A stretch of DNA of 64,000 bases from Eubacterium sp. (GTDB lineage: Bacteria > Bacillota > Clostridia > Lachnospirales > Lachnospiraceae), in NCBI GenBank assembly GCA_017437905.1, contig JAFRWY010000080.1, forward strand, positions 1 through 64,000, read 5' to 3'. The notes under the pieces were generated by a model, which searched no databases, was not told the DNA's origin, and worked only from the letters and a program-made list of their open reading frames with translations. How positions within the stretch are numbered: position 1 is the stretch's first letter; each line of letters starts with the position of its first letter. Below are positions 1 through 8,900 of the stretch, piece by piece. The position numbers were made by a program, and so were the translations under genes.

Positions 1-1554
1 AAAATCTACAACCAGCTACATCTCGACTCATTTTTCAAAAAAGCGACTGCCGATTCAAAGATTGAGTTCGATGCGAATCTGATCAATCGGTTTCTGACGT
101 ATGACAGAATCCTGAATCCCGGTTCTAAACGTCATTCCTGTATGAATACGGATTGGTACTATGAAAGACCCGAGTTCACACATAAGCAGGTTTTGAAAAT
201 GATGGATGTTCTGGAAAAAAACTACGATCAGTACATTTCACATTTGTTTACGAATAGCAACAACATCGTCAAACGAAATACTTCTGTTTGTTATTATGAC
301 TGCTCCAATTTTTACACGGAGATTGAATCTGAGGATCTGGACTACGTTGACGAAGTTACCGGTGAATATATTCGCGGCCTCAGGAAATACGGTGTATCAA
401 AGGAACATCGAAACACTCCGATTGTTGAAATGGGCCTTTTTATGGATTCAGACGGTATTCCTCTCTCCATGTGCATTGAACCTGGTTCCACAAACGAGCA
501 AACTACTGCTATCCCGTCTGAAACAGAACTGCTGAAAATGATTGATGGGAAACGGATCGTATACGTAGCTGACGCAGGACTTGGATCATTTCATATCCGC
601 AACTTCAATGCGATGGGCGGGAGAGCCTTCGTGGTCACGCAGTCCATAAAGAAGATGTCTGATGTGATGAAACAAGCCGTTTTCAACGACTATGATTACA
701 GGCGTGTTTCAAATAATGCCTCTGCATCGCTGGAATATTTACACACCTTTGACCGACACGATGAGAATAACCTGGAGCTGTACAAGGATCGAATCTACAA
801 AGTGATTGATGCCGACCGTGCGATAGATCTTGGATTGACCGAAGTAAAATACTTCAAGAACGGGAAATCAAAGATCGTTAAGTCGAAGGGATTATTAAAA
901 CAGCGGATTATAATCACATTTTCAAGGAAAGACATGGAGTATCAAAGATATATCCGTAATCGTCAGATTGAACGCGCACGTGAAATGATTGAAAATCTGG
1001 ATCCGGAAACATATAAGAAGGGGCCCCATGACATAACACGTTTTATCAAAAGGACCTCCGCCACGAAAGAAGGAGAAAAAGCAGATGATTATTACGCGCT
1101 GGATATGGAACGGATTCAAGAGGAAGAGAAATATGACGGTTTCTATGCGATAGCAACAAACCTTGATGAACCGGTTCAGAAGATTTTAGAAATCTGTGCA
1201 AATCGATATAAGATTGAGGACTGCTTCCGAGTGATGAAAACAAATCTCGACGCCCGCCCAATCTACCATCAGAAAAGGAATCGGATCAAAGCGCATTTCA
1301 TGATCTGTTACACCGCCCTGCTAATCTATCGTTTACTTGAAGCCAAATTGGACCGAAACAAGACACACGTTACGACAGATGACCTGATCAACACCCTCAA
1401 GACCATGGAAGTGGTAAATGTGGATGAAATGTACTATATGTCCACCTACACCGGCTCGAAGGCTCTCAGCGCCCTATGCGGGGCGATGGACCTGGATTTG
1501 GAGAAGAAACGCTACCAGCCCAAAGAGCTGAACCGTAAGTGCAAAAAAATATGA
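1..1554 (+). CDS. IS1634/IS4-type transposase, 5' end outside window
   Basis: A DDE transposase that would catalyse cut-and-paste movement of an insertion sequence. The frame is open from base 1, so the gene enters from outside the window; about 517 codons are visible and some tens of residues are probably missing, judging by the usual 550-600 of the family. Visible signs are an aspartate in YYDCSNFYTEI, a second in VADAGLGSFHIRN, and a C-terminal Y-x-I-E-x-x-F-R-x-x-K motif (YKIEDCFRVMKT) that carries the catalytic glutamate in IS4-like enzymes. The reading frame is intact where seen. A hairpin follows the stop. I could not identify the right terminal inverted repeat with confidence because the left one is not in the window. 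Confidence 0.9.
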   Translation, partial: KIYNQLHLDSFFKKATADSKIEFDANLINRFLTYDRILNPGSKRHSCMNTDWYYERPEFTHKQVLKMMDVLEKNYDQYISHLFTNSNNIVKRNTSVCYYDCSNFYTEIESEDLDYVDEVTGEYIRGLRKYGVSKEHRNTPIVEMGLFMDSDGIPLSMCIEPGSTNEQTTAIPSETELLKMIDGKRIVYVADAGLGSFHIRNFNAMGGRAFVVTQSIKKMSDVMKQAVFNDYDYRRVSNNASASLEYLHTFDRHDENNLELYKDRIYKVIDADRAIDLGLTEVKYFKNGKSKIVKSKGLLKQRIIITFSRKDMEYQRYIRNRQIERAREMIENLDPETYKKGPHDITRFIKRTSATKEGEKADDYYALDMERIQEEEKYDGFYAIATNLDEPVQKILEICANRYKIEDCFRVMKTNLDARPIYHQKRNRIKAHFMICYTALLIYRLLEAKLDRNKTHVTTDDLINTLKTMEVVNVDEMYYMSTYTGSKALSALCGAMDLDLEKKRYQPKELNRKCKKI

Positions 1555-1593
1555 GGTCATAGCACTCCATACAACAAAATCTGAGAAAGCCAA

Positions 1594-1632
1594 AGTGGCA
1601 CGAAGCCTTATTCTATATAGGCTCGTGCCACT
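1594..1632 (+). terminator. Hairpin after transposase
   Basis: Inverted arms AGTGGCACGAAGCC (1594-1607) and GGCTCGTGCCACT (1620-1632) with one bulged base and a 12-nt AT-rich loop lie 40 bases past the transposase stop. A second small hairpin (TTTCGCC/GGCGAAA) follows near 1640-1657. There is no clear T tract, so this may be the transposase terminator or part of the element's end. Confidence 0.5.
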
Positions 1633-1810
1633 TCGCACGTTTCGCCGGTGGCGAAAACGGGATTATATCATAGATCGGGAGGGTTTTCATCAAATTTCTT
1701 ACAGGCGCGCTCTCCGGATTTTGGCCGGGTTGTGGGCAGCGCCAGGCTTCACTTTGGTTGCGAATGACGCGCTCTCCGGACGCTTCGCGTCCGTCGATGT
1801 CGCGTTTACT

Positions 1811-1895
1811 ATTGCCCAGCGGGGCCGTATTTGTTTTTGGAGGAGAGAACCCGATGGGTTCTCTCCTCCAAAAACAAATGGACCCGCCGGGCAAT
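1811..1895. repeat. Long near-perfect hairpin
   Basis: Two 24-base arms (1829-1852 and 1856-1879) are perfectly complementary around a 3-base centre. The pairing extends outward for 16 more positions (1811-1826 with 1880-1895) with two mismatches and a two-base bulge. The total arm length of about 40 exceeds a normal terminator. It could be a miniature transposable element or a processed RNA hairpin. Confidence 0.75.
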
Positions 1896-2063
1896 CAACG
1901 GGTCCAAAAGGTATGAAAAAATGTGGGGGAAGGTATAGATTCCTTCAATTGGAACATCTTTAAGATAACACGAAAGTATGAAGAAGTTTGGTATAAAATG
2001 TGAAGAAATCGTGAAAACACGGGGTTTTGCTTTACATAACGTCTTCTTTTGTGTCCTATACCA

Positions 2064-2085
2064 TTCCCGATTTAAAAAACGGGAA
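2064..2085 (-). terminator. Weak hairpin after 852-aa gene
   Basis: TTCCCG (2064-2069) and CGGGAA (2080-2085) flank an A-rich loop just beyond the stop at 2090. The T tract lies in the loop rather than after the stem, so this is a weak candidate. Confidence 0.35.
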
Positions 2086-2089
2086 ATTT

Positions 2090-4648
2090 TTAGTTCTCAA
2101 CGTAGGTAAAGAATTCATTTCCGGCGCTTCCCACGTCTCTCCGGAAGCTGTTCCGGTCCACGCGGACTTCGGAGTCCCGGATCGGGTCATAGTAACGGAT
2201 CGCGTCCGAATTGAAGCTGACCACCAGGACATAACGGCCGCCGATCTTCGTGGCAAAGGGTACTCCGTCTCCCAGGAAGAGGATCGCCGTATCCAGGTCC
2301 GCTCCGGTGAGATTCAGCCCCCGGACCGTATTCTTATCCAGCGCTACGAAGGCCTGTTCCCAACTGCCGCCGGAGGTCTTCAGTGCCTTGCCCGCATCCT
2401 CGTAGGAAACCGTGGTTCCGGCCATCTGCAGGCACATTACAAGGCATGAGGTAAAACCGTTATCGCCCTCCTCTGCCCTGCAGTATTCCACCTTATCCGC
2501 CACCGTAAGATACGGCGCGCCTGTCTTTCTCCGGTACAGGGTGCTGCCATCCGCCAGCACCACATAACCGCGGTTTGTCACCGCGGATGCCACCAGTGTT
2601 CCGATCCATTCGGAGGTTCCGATCAGTTCGCCTGCCCGGAAAAGGTATCCCATGGTTTGGTCCGTCTCTCCCCGAACCCGGATCTGATATCCCGGCTCCG
2701 TGCCTTCCTTTGCGATCAGGATCTCCGGAATCGAGGTCATGTACAGATTCGAAGGCAGGACGATCTTGTAGCCGTCCACGCCCGGGTCTTTCAACAGCAC
2801 CGTGCTTCCTTCCGAATCCTCCAGCTTATAGGTGATATAATCCGGAGCTGCTTCCGAAAAGCCGCCTTCCGGCGTTGTATTCAGCCGTTTCAGATAGATC
2901 GTATTATTCAGGAAACGGACTTCCGAAAGCACCATGCCGGAGGTACCGTAATCCTTGATCTGCTTTCCGTCCTTCCGGACAATCCGGATCCCGCTGTAGA
3001 GGAACACGGGCTGTCCGTCCGCCGCAAGTGTGATATGTTCCGGCGTGGCATAGCCATACACGAAATCCTCGCCGATAAACTTAAGGCCCTGCAGCATTTT
3101 TCCGTTTTCCGACAGTGTCTTCTGCCGGTTCTCCGCCAGATCCCAGAGAGACAGCTTCTTTGCTCCGCCGGACTCCGACGGATCTTCCGGAAATGCGATC
3201 ACGCTCCCGCTTCTGGACACCAGCAGCGAAGCTGCGGAAAGGCCGCTCTTTACGGACTCTTCCGTTCCGTCCGACAGCTGCAGTCTGCGCAGGGAATGAT
3301 CCAGCAGATAATAAAGTGTGTCCGTATCCGAATCCAGATAGAGCAGCTTCCCCACCTCAGTCCGCATGCTTTCGCAGGACAGATTTGTGGACACAAATGC
3401 CCTCTCCCGGATCGTACGTTTTTTCACGTCCAGTTCCTGGACCAGAATTCCGTTCTCCCCTTCATGGGTCCCGCTGCTGATCCTTCCGTAGATGGCGAAG
3501 TACACCTTCTCCTCATTTACCGAAAGGATCGCATAGGATTCCTTATCTTCAAAAAGCGTCCGGTCCGCCTCTCCGCCGTAGATCCTGGCCAGCGTGGACG
3601 CCGCGTAGTCATAGTACCACACACTTCCGGAAAGCGCGAAGACCATGTGATGGCTGTCGTCACTGGTCCGGAATACCACCGGGCGGTCTTCCGTTCCGAA
3701 CCGGACACCGTTGACGGTCCGGTCAAACTGCTGACTGGTGAACACCCGGTTCATCCTGCGGAAATAATCCGTGACACGGGCACCCGCCAGTTCCGGCACG
3801 TATTCCATCACGAAATATTCCTCCACCTTGTAGGTGCGGATCTCCTGGGTATCCTCCTCCACGGTGTTCACCGTATAACGCTGCACCACGGTTCCGCCTT
3901 CCGGATACAACTCGGTAAGCAGGGTCTCGGTATCGCCCACCGCTTCCGGTTTAAGGCCGCCCCAGGTCAGGGTTTCATAATCCGAATAAAGGGACACGAA
4001 GCCCAGATCTCCTGCATCGTACTCCTCCGGAACATCCGTGGGCATGTAGGAACGGATCCTCTCCTTCGTCTCTTCCTTTGCACCATCCAGAAGCAGCTTC
4101 CGGAATGCTTCCGCCCCTTCCAGATAAGCATCCACATATGCATGATCCATCCGGATCACACGGGTGTAGAACCGAAGGGTATCCTCCCCTTTGGGAACCA
4201 TTACCACAAAGGTATACGCCTGGTCCCGGACCATGTCCATACGCAAGCTTACCGTACAGTAAGCGCGCCCGTCCCGGCCCTCGGACACCAGTGCATTTCC
4301 CTCCTCGATCAGGGTCTCGCCTGTAGAAGAACGCAGCTGATAGGAGACCTCTCCGAGAGAGCTCCCCTTTCGATCCAGAGAAAAATGTACCTCCTTATCG
4401 TCACCCACCGGAAGGACGCTGTCCCGGATCAGGGACGGGTCCATTTCCTGCTTATAGGCCGGCAGGGGCGTAAGCGTTTTTTCCCCATAGCACGCATAAA
4501 CAACCGGAAGCGTTGCACCGTCCAGTTCGACATAGGAACGGTCACTCCCCCGGTTGCTTATGGCGTTCACGATCACGGCGGTTCCCGCAAAAACCGTTAT
4601 AAAGAGAACCGCCCTGAACAGAATTTTCAACAATGTGTTCTTCCACAT
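2090..4648 (-). CDS. Membrane-anchored protein with inactive C39-like domain
   Basis: An 852-residue extracytoplasmic protein of unknown role. A single hydrophobic segment at residues 9-28 is a signal anchor. The long middle region (about 230-650) is beta-rich with repeating strand patterns, possibly propeller-like. The last 130 residues resemble the peptidase C39-like fold: GFTSCLVMCLQMAG aligns with the CGPASLAMVLNYLG-type helix, and the YYDP strand is present. The position of the catalytic Cys is Gly and the His position is Tyr (GGRYVLVVSF), so the domain is probably a binding pseudoenzyme. The gene starts 15 bases after pfkA and is probably cotranscribed with it. No function is assigned. 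Confidence 0.75.
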   Translation of the reverse strand: MWKNTLLKILFRAVLFITVFAGTAVIVNAISNRGSDRSYVELDGATLPVVYACYGEKTLTPLPAYKQEMDPSLIRDSVLPVGDDKEVHFSLDRKGSSLGEVSYQLRSSTGETLIEEGNALVSEGRDGRAYCTVSLRMDMVRDQAYTFVVMVPKGEDTLRFYTRVIRMDHAYVDAYLEGAEAFRKLLLDGAKEETKERIRSYMPTDVPEEYDAGDLGFVSLYSDYETLTWGGLKPEAVGDTETLLTELYPEGGTVVQRYTVNTVEEDTQEIRTYKVEEYFVMEYVPELAGARVTDYFRRMNRVFTSQQFDRTVNGVRFGTEDRPVVFRTSDDSHHMVFALSGSVWYYDYAASTLARIYGGEADRTLFEDKESYAILSVNEEKVYFAIYGRISSGTHEGENGILVQELDVKKRTIRERAFVSTNLSCESMRTEVGKLLYLDSDTDTLYYLLDHSLRRLQLSDGTEESVKSGLSAASLLVSRSGSVIAFPEDPSESGGAKKLSLWDLAENRQKTLSENGKMLQGLKFIGEDFVYGYATPEHITLAADGQPVFLYSGIRIVRKDGKQIKDYGTSGMVLSEVRFLNNTIYLKRLNTTPEGGFSEAAPDYITYKLEDSEGSTVLLKDPGVDGYKIVLPSNLYMTSIPEILIAKEGTEPGYQIRVRGETDQTMGYLFRAGELIGTSEWIGTLVASAVTNRGYVVLADGSTLYRRKTGAPYLTVADKVEYCRAEEGDNGFTSCLVMCLQMAGTTVSYEDAGKALKTSGGSWEQAFVALDKNTVRGLNLTGADLDTAILFLGDGVPFATKIGGRYVLVVSFNSDAIRYYDPIRDSEVRVDRNSFRRDVGSAGNEFFTYVEN

Positions 4649-4663
4649 TACCCGTAGTATCCT

Positions 4664-5743
4664 TTAATCTCCGAAGCAGATGCCCAGGGTCTTTGCCTCC
4701 TGGATCGCCTGGTTATCCACTTCTACGTATTTCAGCTTGCCGGCGGTATCCTCCAGCGGGATCGCGGTCACCTGATTGTTCAGCATAACGACCAGCTTAC
4801 CGAAATCCTTGTCACGGATCAGCTCAGCAGCCTTCGCACCGAAACGGCTGGAGATAAAGCGGTCGTACGCATCCGGACTTCCGCCGCGCTGTGTGTGTCC
4901 CGGGATGGCAACACGCACGTCCGCACTGAACTTCGCACGGATCTGATTAGCGATCTCATAACCGATGGACGGATGCTGAAGGGCAGCGATTGCTTCCTTC
5001 TTCTCCTTCTTCGGCAGCTTTGCAACTTCCTTCGGGATGGCACCCTCAGCCACGCAGATGATGGTGAAGCGCTTGCCCTGCTTGGTCCGCTTGTCGATTG
5101 CCTTGTAAACCTTCTTCATATCGTACGGAACCTCGGGAAGGAGGATAACATCCGCACCGCCTGCGATACCTGCATAAAGAGTGATCCAGCCGACCTTGTG
5201 GCCCATGATCTCAACAACAAATACACGGCTGTGAGACTCGGCCGTTGTATAAATGCAGTCAATGGCGTGGGTAGCCACATCCACCGCACTCTGGAAACCG
5301 AAGGTAACATCGGTTCCCCAGATATCATTATCGATGGTCTTCGGAAGTCCGACCACATTAAGACCGTTCTGAGACAGCAGATGCGCCGTCTTCTGGGAAC
5401 CGTTTCCGCCCAGAACCACCAGGCAGTCCAACTCCAGCTTCTTGTAGTTCTTGATCATGGCAGGGATCTTCTCCACACCGTCATCCGTCGGTGTCTCCAT
5501 CATTTTGAACGGCATGCGGGAGGTTCCGAGGATCGTACCACCCTTGTTCAGAAGTCCGGTAAAGTCCATGGGCTTCATCTTCTGATAATTGCCGTAGATC
5601 AGGCCCTTGTAACCGTCCTTAAAACCGTAGATCTCCACTTCACCGATACCGAAGAGATTCTCAAGTCCCTTTGCCACACCTCGCATGGTCGCATTGAGCG
5701 CCTGGCAGTCGCCGCCGCTGGTCAGCATACCGATTTTCTTCAT
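4664..5743 (-). CDS. pfkA: 6-phosphofructokinase
   Basis: Cytosolic glycolytic enzyme that phosphorylates fructose 6-phosphate to fructose 1,6-bisphosphate. The 359-residue length, the N-terminal GMLTSGGDCQALNA loop, the phosphodonor loop GGNGSQK, the catalytic PKTIDND segment and the RVFVVEIMGHKVGW region identify the family. The donor loop has Gly where pyrophosphate enzymes usually have Asp (GGDDS), favouring ATP. The catalytic motif carries Lys (PKTIDND) rather than the Gly of E. coli PfkA, as in group III enzymes, so donor preference should be tested. A GAGGAGG site precedes the ATG. The 852-residue secreted protein gene follows after 15 bases. Confidence 0.95.
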   Translation of the reverse strand: MKKIGMLTSGGDCQALNATMRGVAKGLENLFGIGEVEIYGFKDGYKGLIYGNYQKMKPMDFTGLLNKGGTILGTSRMPFKMMETPTDDGVEKIPAMIKNYKKLELDCLVVLGGNGSQKTAHLLSQNGLNVVGLPKTIDNDIWGTDVTFGFQSAVDVATHAIDCIYTTAESHSRVFVVEIMGHKVGWITLYAGIAGGADVILLPEVPYDMKKVYKAIDKRTKQGKRFTIICVAEGAIPKEVAKLPKKEKKEAIAALQHPSIGYEIANQIRAKFSADVRVAIPGHTQRGGSPDAYDRFISSRFGAKAAELIRDKDFGKLVVMLNNQVTAIPLEDTAGKLKYVEVDNQAIQEAKTLGICFGD

Positions 5744-5779
5744 GTTGTAACCCTCCTCTTTTTCCTGTTTTTGATTTGT

Positions 5780-5845
5780 GAACGAACCGGACGGTTCCCC
5801 GCACCGCAGGCCCTCTCCGGTTCCCGAAGGAAGCCCGGAACCCTG
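5780..5845 (-). terminator. Hairpins between recR and pfkA
   Basis: The 120-base gap holds two short stems, GAACCG/CGGTTC near 5782-5797 and GGTTCC/GGAACC near 5818-5841. They could end the dnaX-ybaB-recR message, but neither has a good T tract. Confidence 0.3.
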
Positions 5846-5863
5846 CTGCCGGCACCTGGTCCG

Positions 5864-6460
5864 TTACAGCTCCACACGCCCTTCCAACGCACGGAGCAGC
5901 GTCATTTCATCCGTACACTCCAGATCCCCTCCCACGGGAACTCCGCTGGCGATCCGGCTGCATTTGATGCCTGCCGGCTTCACCATCCTGGAGATATACA
6001 TGGCAGTTGCCTCGCCTTCCACACTGGAATTCGTCGCTATAATGAGCTCATCACAGTCCTCATGCAGCCGCAGCAGCAGCTCCTTCAGACGAATATCCTG
6101 CGGACCGAGACCCGCTGCCGGATTGATGGTGCCGTGAAGCACATGATAGACACCCTCGTATTTCCCGGTTTTTTCATAGGCCGCCAGATCTCTGGGGGTC
6201 TCCACCACCATGATCAGTCTGTGATTCCTGGTCTTGGATGCACAGATCGGACAGATCTCCTGATCCGTCATGGTGCAGCAGACCTTACAGTATCTGGTAT
6301 TCTGCTTTGCCAGACGGATCGCCTCGGAGAGCGCCTCCACACGATCCTCCGACATGCCTATGATATAAAACGCCAGCCGCTGGGCTCCCTTGGGGCCGAT
6401 CCCCGGCAGCCTTGAAAGTTCCTCGATCAGGCGGTTTACTTCTCCTCCATAAATATCCAT
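5864..6460 (-). CDS. recR: Recombination mediator RecR
   Basis: RecR works with RecO (RecFOR pathway) to load RecA at gaps. The 198-residue protein has the expected order: helix-hairpin-helix near residues 10-28 (LSRLPGIGPKGAQRLAF), C4 zinc finger near 57-72 (CKVC...CPIC), and a Toprim domain starting at MVVETPRDLAAYEKTG. The gene abuts ybaB with no spacer in the widely conserved dnaX-ybaB-recR order. Confidence 0.97.
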   Translation of the reverse strand: MDIYGGEVNRLIEELSRLPGIGPKGAQRLAFYIIGMSEDRVEALSEAIRLAKQNTRYCKVCCTMTDQEICPICASKTRNHRLIMVVETPRDLAAYEKTGKYEGVYHVLHGTINPAAGLGPQDIRLKELLLRLHEDCDELIIATNSSVEGEATAMYISRMVKPAGIKCSRIASGVPVGGDLECTDEMTLLRALEGRVEL

Positions 6461-6805
6461 TTAGAACGGAAGACCTCCTCCGCCGGTGATCTTGCCCATC
6501 TCAGTCTGCTCATCCTCGGTCTGGAGCCGGAGAACTTCATTGATCGCTGCAAGCACCAGATCCTCCAGCATTTCAATATCCTCGGGATCAACGACCTCGG
6601 GAGATATCTTCACTTCCGTGATCTCCTTCTTGCCGTTCATCTTTACCTTAACGACACCGCCGCCGGCCGTACCTTCGTACTCCTTCTCCTCCAGCGCCGC
6701 CTTCGTCTCTTCCATCTGCTTCTGCATGCGCTGTGCCTGCTTCATCAGGTTGTTCATGTTGCCGGGCATCATACCCATGCCGCCGAAGCCGCCTCTCTTT
6801 GCCAT
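6461..6805 (-). CDS. ybaB: YbaB/EbfC nucleoid-associated protein
   Basis: A 114-residue DNA-binding protein of the YbaB/EbfC family, a small dimeric nucleoid-associated protein. Family signs are the Gly/Met-rich N-terminus, the helix [18 protein letters not shown] and the strand [25 protein letters not shown]. It lies between dnaX (11-base gap) and recR (no gap), consistent with a DNA replication/repair operon. A TAGGAGGAAG ribosome binding site precedes the ATG. Confidence 0.95.
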   Translation of the reverse strand: MAKRGGFGGMGMMPGNMNNLMKQAQRMQKQMEETKAALEEKEYEGTAGGGVVKVKMNGKKEITEVKISPEVVDPEDIEMLEDLVLAAINEVLRLQTEDEQTEMGKITGGGGLPF

Positions 6806-6816
6806 TGTTCTTCCTC

Positions 6817-8487
6817 CTAAATGTCCTCTATAGTATCAAAATGGATCTTTGACAGATCCAGTACAGACTCTCTCCGGGTGATCTTCTCCTGCCGGGCCAA
6901 CTGGAACCGGATCCTGCAGCCCGTTGCTTCCGCAACGATCCTTCCCAGTTCCTCCATGTTCTCCGGTTTCGTGAAATAATCATCTGCCAGACCACCCACA
7001 TCCTCGCCGGTCAGAACCAGGTTCATCTTCGGTTCTTCCCCCTGCCTTGCTTCCGCCGGAACCACTGCGATCCGCTTCATATAGTTTTTCGCCACCGGAC
7101 TCAGCCTCGGAAGGATCTCCGATCTCCAGCTCTCTGCGATCCGGATCAGATCCTCCGCATCCGCCGCCGGGTATTCCTTACGCAGCATTTCCCTGCACTC
7201 TTCGGGCTTCGTCTCCGGGATCTCCTCCGGTTCCGCAGGCTTCCCTTCGGAAATGACCGACGCAGCCACCGGACCCGCCGGACGCTGCTCCAGCTCCATC
7301 ACCCGTTCCGAAAGCCGGATGGCTTCCGCCTCCGCCTTCTCCGCCCGCTGCTCCAGGCGTTCCATCCGCCCGAGCATGCCGGAGAGATCCACATCCGTCT
7401 CGGGACGCATCAGCCGGATCATGCCCATTTCCAGAGTGACCCTCCGGTTGGAGGATCCCCGGATCGCCATGGACATCTCCTGCATCACATGCAGCTGCCG
7501 CTGCAGCGTATCATGGCTGAACCGCTTCCCCAGCTCCGTCAGAAGCTGCACCTTCTCTTCCGTAAGATCCAACTGGCTGCCGAGACCCGGCGACAAGGCC
7601 AGGAAGAGCAGGTTTCTGAGAAACCATACATAATCATCCACGAACCGTGTCAGGTCCGTTCCTTTCCATACCACCTCATGGATCAGTTCCATCACCGCCA
7701 CGGGATCGTCCTCACCGATCTTCTCCGTCAGCCGTTCGAAGACCTCCGTATCCACGGCACCGATGGTTCCCAGCACCCGGTCCAGCGTCAGCTCCTCCCC
7801 CAGATGGTAGGAGACGCATTCATCCAGGATGGACAGGGCATCACGCATGGAGCCGTCCGCCGCACGGGCGATATACTCCAGTGCCTCCCTTGTGGCGGGA
7901 ACATTTTCCCTCTGCAGAAGGTCCTCCATCCGGTCCGCTATGGTGGTATATTCGATCCTTCGGAAATCATATCTCTGGCACCGGGAGCGGATGGTCACGG
8001 GAACCTTGTGGGATTCCGTGGTGGCCAGAATGAAGATCACATAGGAAGGCGGTTCCTCCAGGGTCTTCAGCATGGCATTGAACGCACCGGCCGAGAGCAT
8101 ATGCACCTCGTCGATGATATATACCATGTATTTCCCGTCAGTCGGTGCATACTGGACGCCTTCATTGATCTGGCGGATATTGTCCACGCCGTTGTTGGAC
8201 GCCGCATCGATCTCGATCACGTTCATGGCATTGCCTGCCGCGATCCGTCTGCAGCTTTCACACTCCCCGCAGGGACTTCCGTCCACGGGATGCTGGCAGT
8301 TCACGGCCCTGGCCATCAGCTTCGCCACCGAGGTCTTTCCGGTTCCGCGGGTTCCGCAGAAAAGATATGCGTGCCCGATCCGGTCATGCTTTACCTGATT
8401 CTTTAAAGTTGTAACGATCGGTTCCTGCCCCTTCACCTCCTCGAAGGTGTCCGGCCGGAACTTCCGGTACAACGCTACATAAGCCAT
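6817..8487 (-). CDS. dnaX: DNA polymerase III subunit gamma/tau
   Basis: The clamp-loader ATPase of the replicative polymerase. I chose the start at 8487 ([12 protein letters not shown]), which matches the family and has GGAAAGGAACAGG upstream; the open frame extends 14 codons further. Features in order are the Walker A loop GTRGTGKTS near residue 45, the four-Cys zinc module ([16 protein letters not shown]), Walker B with sensor residues [10 protein letters not shown], the arginine-finger motif near TIRSRCQRY, and an acidic C-terminal tau region after about residue 380. I saw no A-rich slippery site for a separate gamma product, though I did not scan exhaustively. Confidence 0.96.
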   Translation of the reverse strand: MAYVALYRKFRPDTFEEVKGQEPIVTTLKNQVKHDRIGHAYLFCGTRGTGKTSVAKLMARAVNCQHPVDGSPCGECESCRRIAAGNAMNVIEIDAASNNGVDNIRQINEGVQYAPTDGKYMVYIIDEVHMLSAGAFNAMLKTLEEPPSYVIFILATTESHKVPVTIRSRCQRYDFRRIEYTTIADRMEDLLQRENVPATREALEYIARAADGSMRDALSILDECVSYHLGEELTLDRVLGTIGAVDTEVFERLTEKIGEDDPVAVMELIHEVVWKGTDLTRFVDDYVWFLRNLLFLALSPGLGSQLDLTEEKVQLLTELGKRFSHDTLQRQLHVMQEMSMAIRGSSNRRVTLEMGMIRLMRPETDVDLSGMLGRMERLEQRAEKAEAEAIRLSERVMELEQRPAGPVAASVISEGKPAEPEEIPETKPEECREMLRKEYPAADAEDLIRIAESWRSEILPRLSPVAKNYMKRIAVVPAEARQGEEPKMNLVLTGEDVGGLADDYFTKPENMEELGRIVAEATGCRIRFQLARQEKITRRESVLDLSKIHFDTIEDI

Positions 8488-8569
8488 ATCCTGTTCCTTT
8501 CCGGAGGGGCGCCTGTCCGAGGCGCACACCCACTCTGAATTATAACCGAATCGGACTTTTTACGCAACG

Positions 8570-8612
8570 AAAAAAGAGAGCTAATCCTTTTTCAGGATCT
8601 GCCCTCTTTTTT
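8570..8612 (-). terminator. Terminator of the putative RNA
   Basis: AAAAAAGAG (8570-8578) pairs with CTCTTTTTT (8604-8612), with an inner ATCC/GGAT stem. A and T tracts lie on both sides, so it should work in both directions. It separates the RNA from dnaX and implies that dnaX is mostly transcribed from a point downstream or by read-through. Confidence 0.8.
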
Positions 8613-8731
8613 GCACTCACCTTATTTAACGGTAAGTTTTCTTTTTCACAACTCTCTCTTGTTGTTTGGTTCTCCGGAAACCTTCGTGGCTTTGCATTTC
8701 GGACTGCAGAACCGGTTTTCTTTGAACCTTA
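8570..8731 (-). ncRNA. Putative structured RNA upstream of dnaX
   Basis: A strong promoter (8739-8766) faces this 160-base stretch, which contains no coding frame and ends in a clear terminator (8570-8612). Predicted stems in transcript order are GGTTCT/AGAACC closing about 46 bases (roughly 8651-8713), ACAAC/GTTGT, and CTTACC/GGTGAG, then the terminator. Inside the first stem lie CCGAAATGCAAAGCCAC and GGTTTCCGG. SRP RNA often sits upstream of dnaX in Firmicutes, but I cannot find its conserved GGTCAGG...GGAAGGAAGCAGC core, so I leave the family open. Confidence 0.55.
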
Positions 8732-8738
8732 TAAGCTT

Positions 8739-8766
8739 ATTATACACATATTTATTCAAAAGTCAA
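8739..8766 (-). promoter_or_regulatory. Strong sigma-A promoter for the RNA
   Basis: On the minus strand TTGACT (8761-8766) and TATAAT (8739-8744) are separated by 16 bases. The expected transcript starts near 8731. Confidence 0.8.
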
Positions 8767-8851
8767 GCATTTTGTTAAAAATTTGTTTACAGTTTGTTCA
8801 AAAATGAAAATCGCAGATTTTATGTTAATCGTTAAACCCCGATACATAGAA

Positions 8852-8879
8852 GGAGCACCTGCGGATCCGCAGATGCTCC
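8852..8879 (-). terminator. Palindromic hairpin ending ABC operon
   Basis: GGAGCACCTGCGGA and TCCGCAGATGCTCC form a 14-base-pair stem with one mismatch, 21 bases past the permease stop. Its centre is GGATCC. A T tract is missing, so termination may need a factor, or the hairpin may protect the 3' end. Confidence 0.55.
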
Positions 8880-8900
8880 AAAACATTATGTTAACCACAA

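Larger units (their letters stand above)
1555..2089. other. Gene-free, inverted-repeat-rich junction
   Basis: I see no credible gene here. The stretch contains the post-transposase hairpins, a 13-base direct repeat CGCGCTCTCCGGA (1706-1718 and 1768-1780), a short hairpin GGACGC-TTC-GCGTCC (1778-1792), and the long hairpin at 1811-1895. It separates the insertion sequence from the convergent gene at 2090 and may consist of remnants of one or more mobile elements. Confidence 0.6.
8488..8900. other. Gene-free region between dnaX and ABC permease
   Basis: No protein gene is seen. It holds, from left to right, the dnaX leader, the bidirectional terminator, the putative RNA with its promoter, an AT-rich stretch (8745-8845), and the 28-base palindrome at 8852-8879 that ends the ABC operon. 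Confidence 0.7.

Noticed and set aside
2657..4657. 666-codon plus-strand open frame
   Set aside because: It is antisense to the 852-residue gene, lacks a ribosome site and domain, and reflects codon bias of the real gene; the same applies to the long plus-strand frames near 19031-22354 and 22670-25612.
4664..5743. Pyrophosphate-dependent phosphofructokinase
   Set aside because: The donor loop has Gly, not the Asp of GGDDS, so ATP is favoured, although the Lys in PKTIDND leaves some doubt.
8651..8713. Class I cyclic-di-GMP riboswitch
   Set aside because: GCAAAGCCAC matches part of its core, but the GGCAAACC segment, the tetraloop stem and a downstream regulated gene are absent.
8570..8731. 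SRP (scr/ffs) RNA upstream of dnaX
   Set aside because: The position fits, but the conserved domain IV core is missing from both strands.
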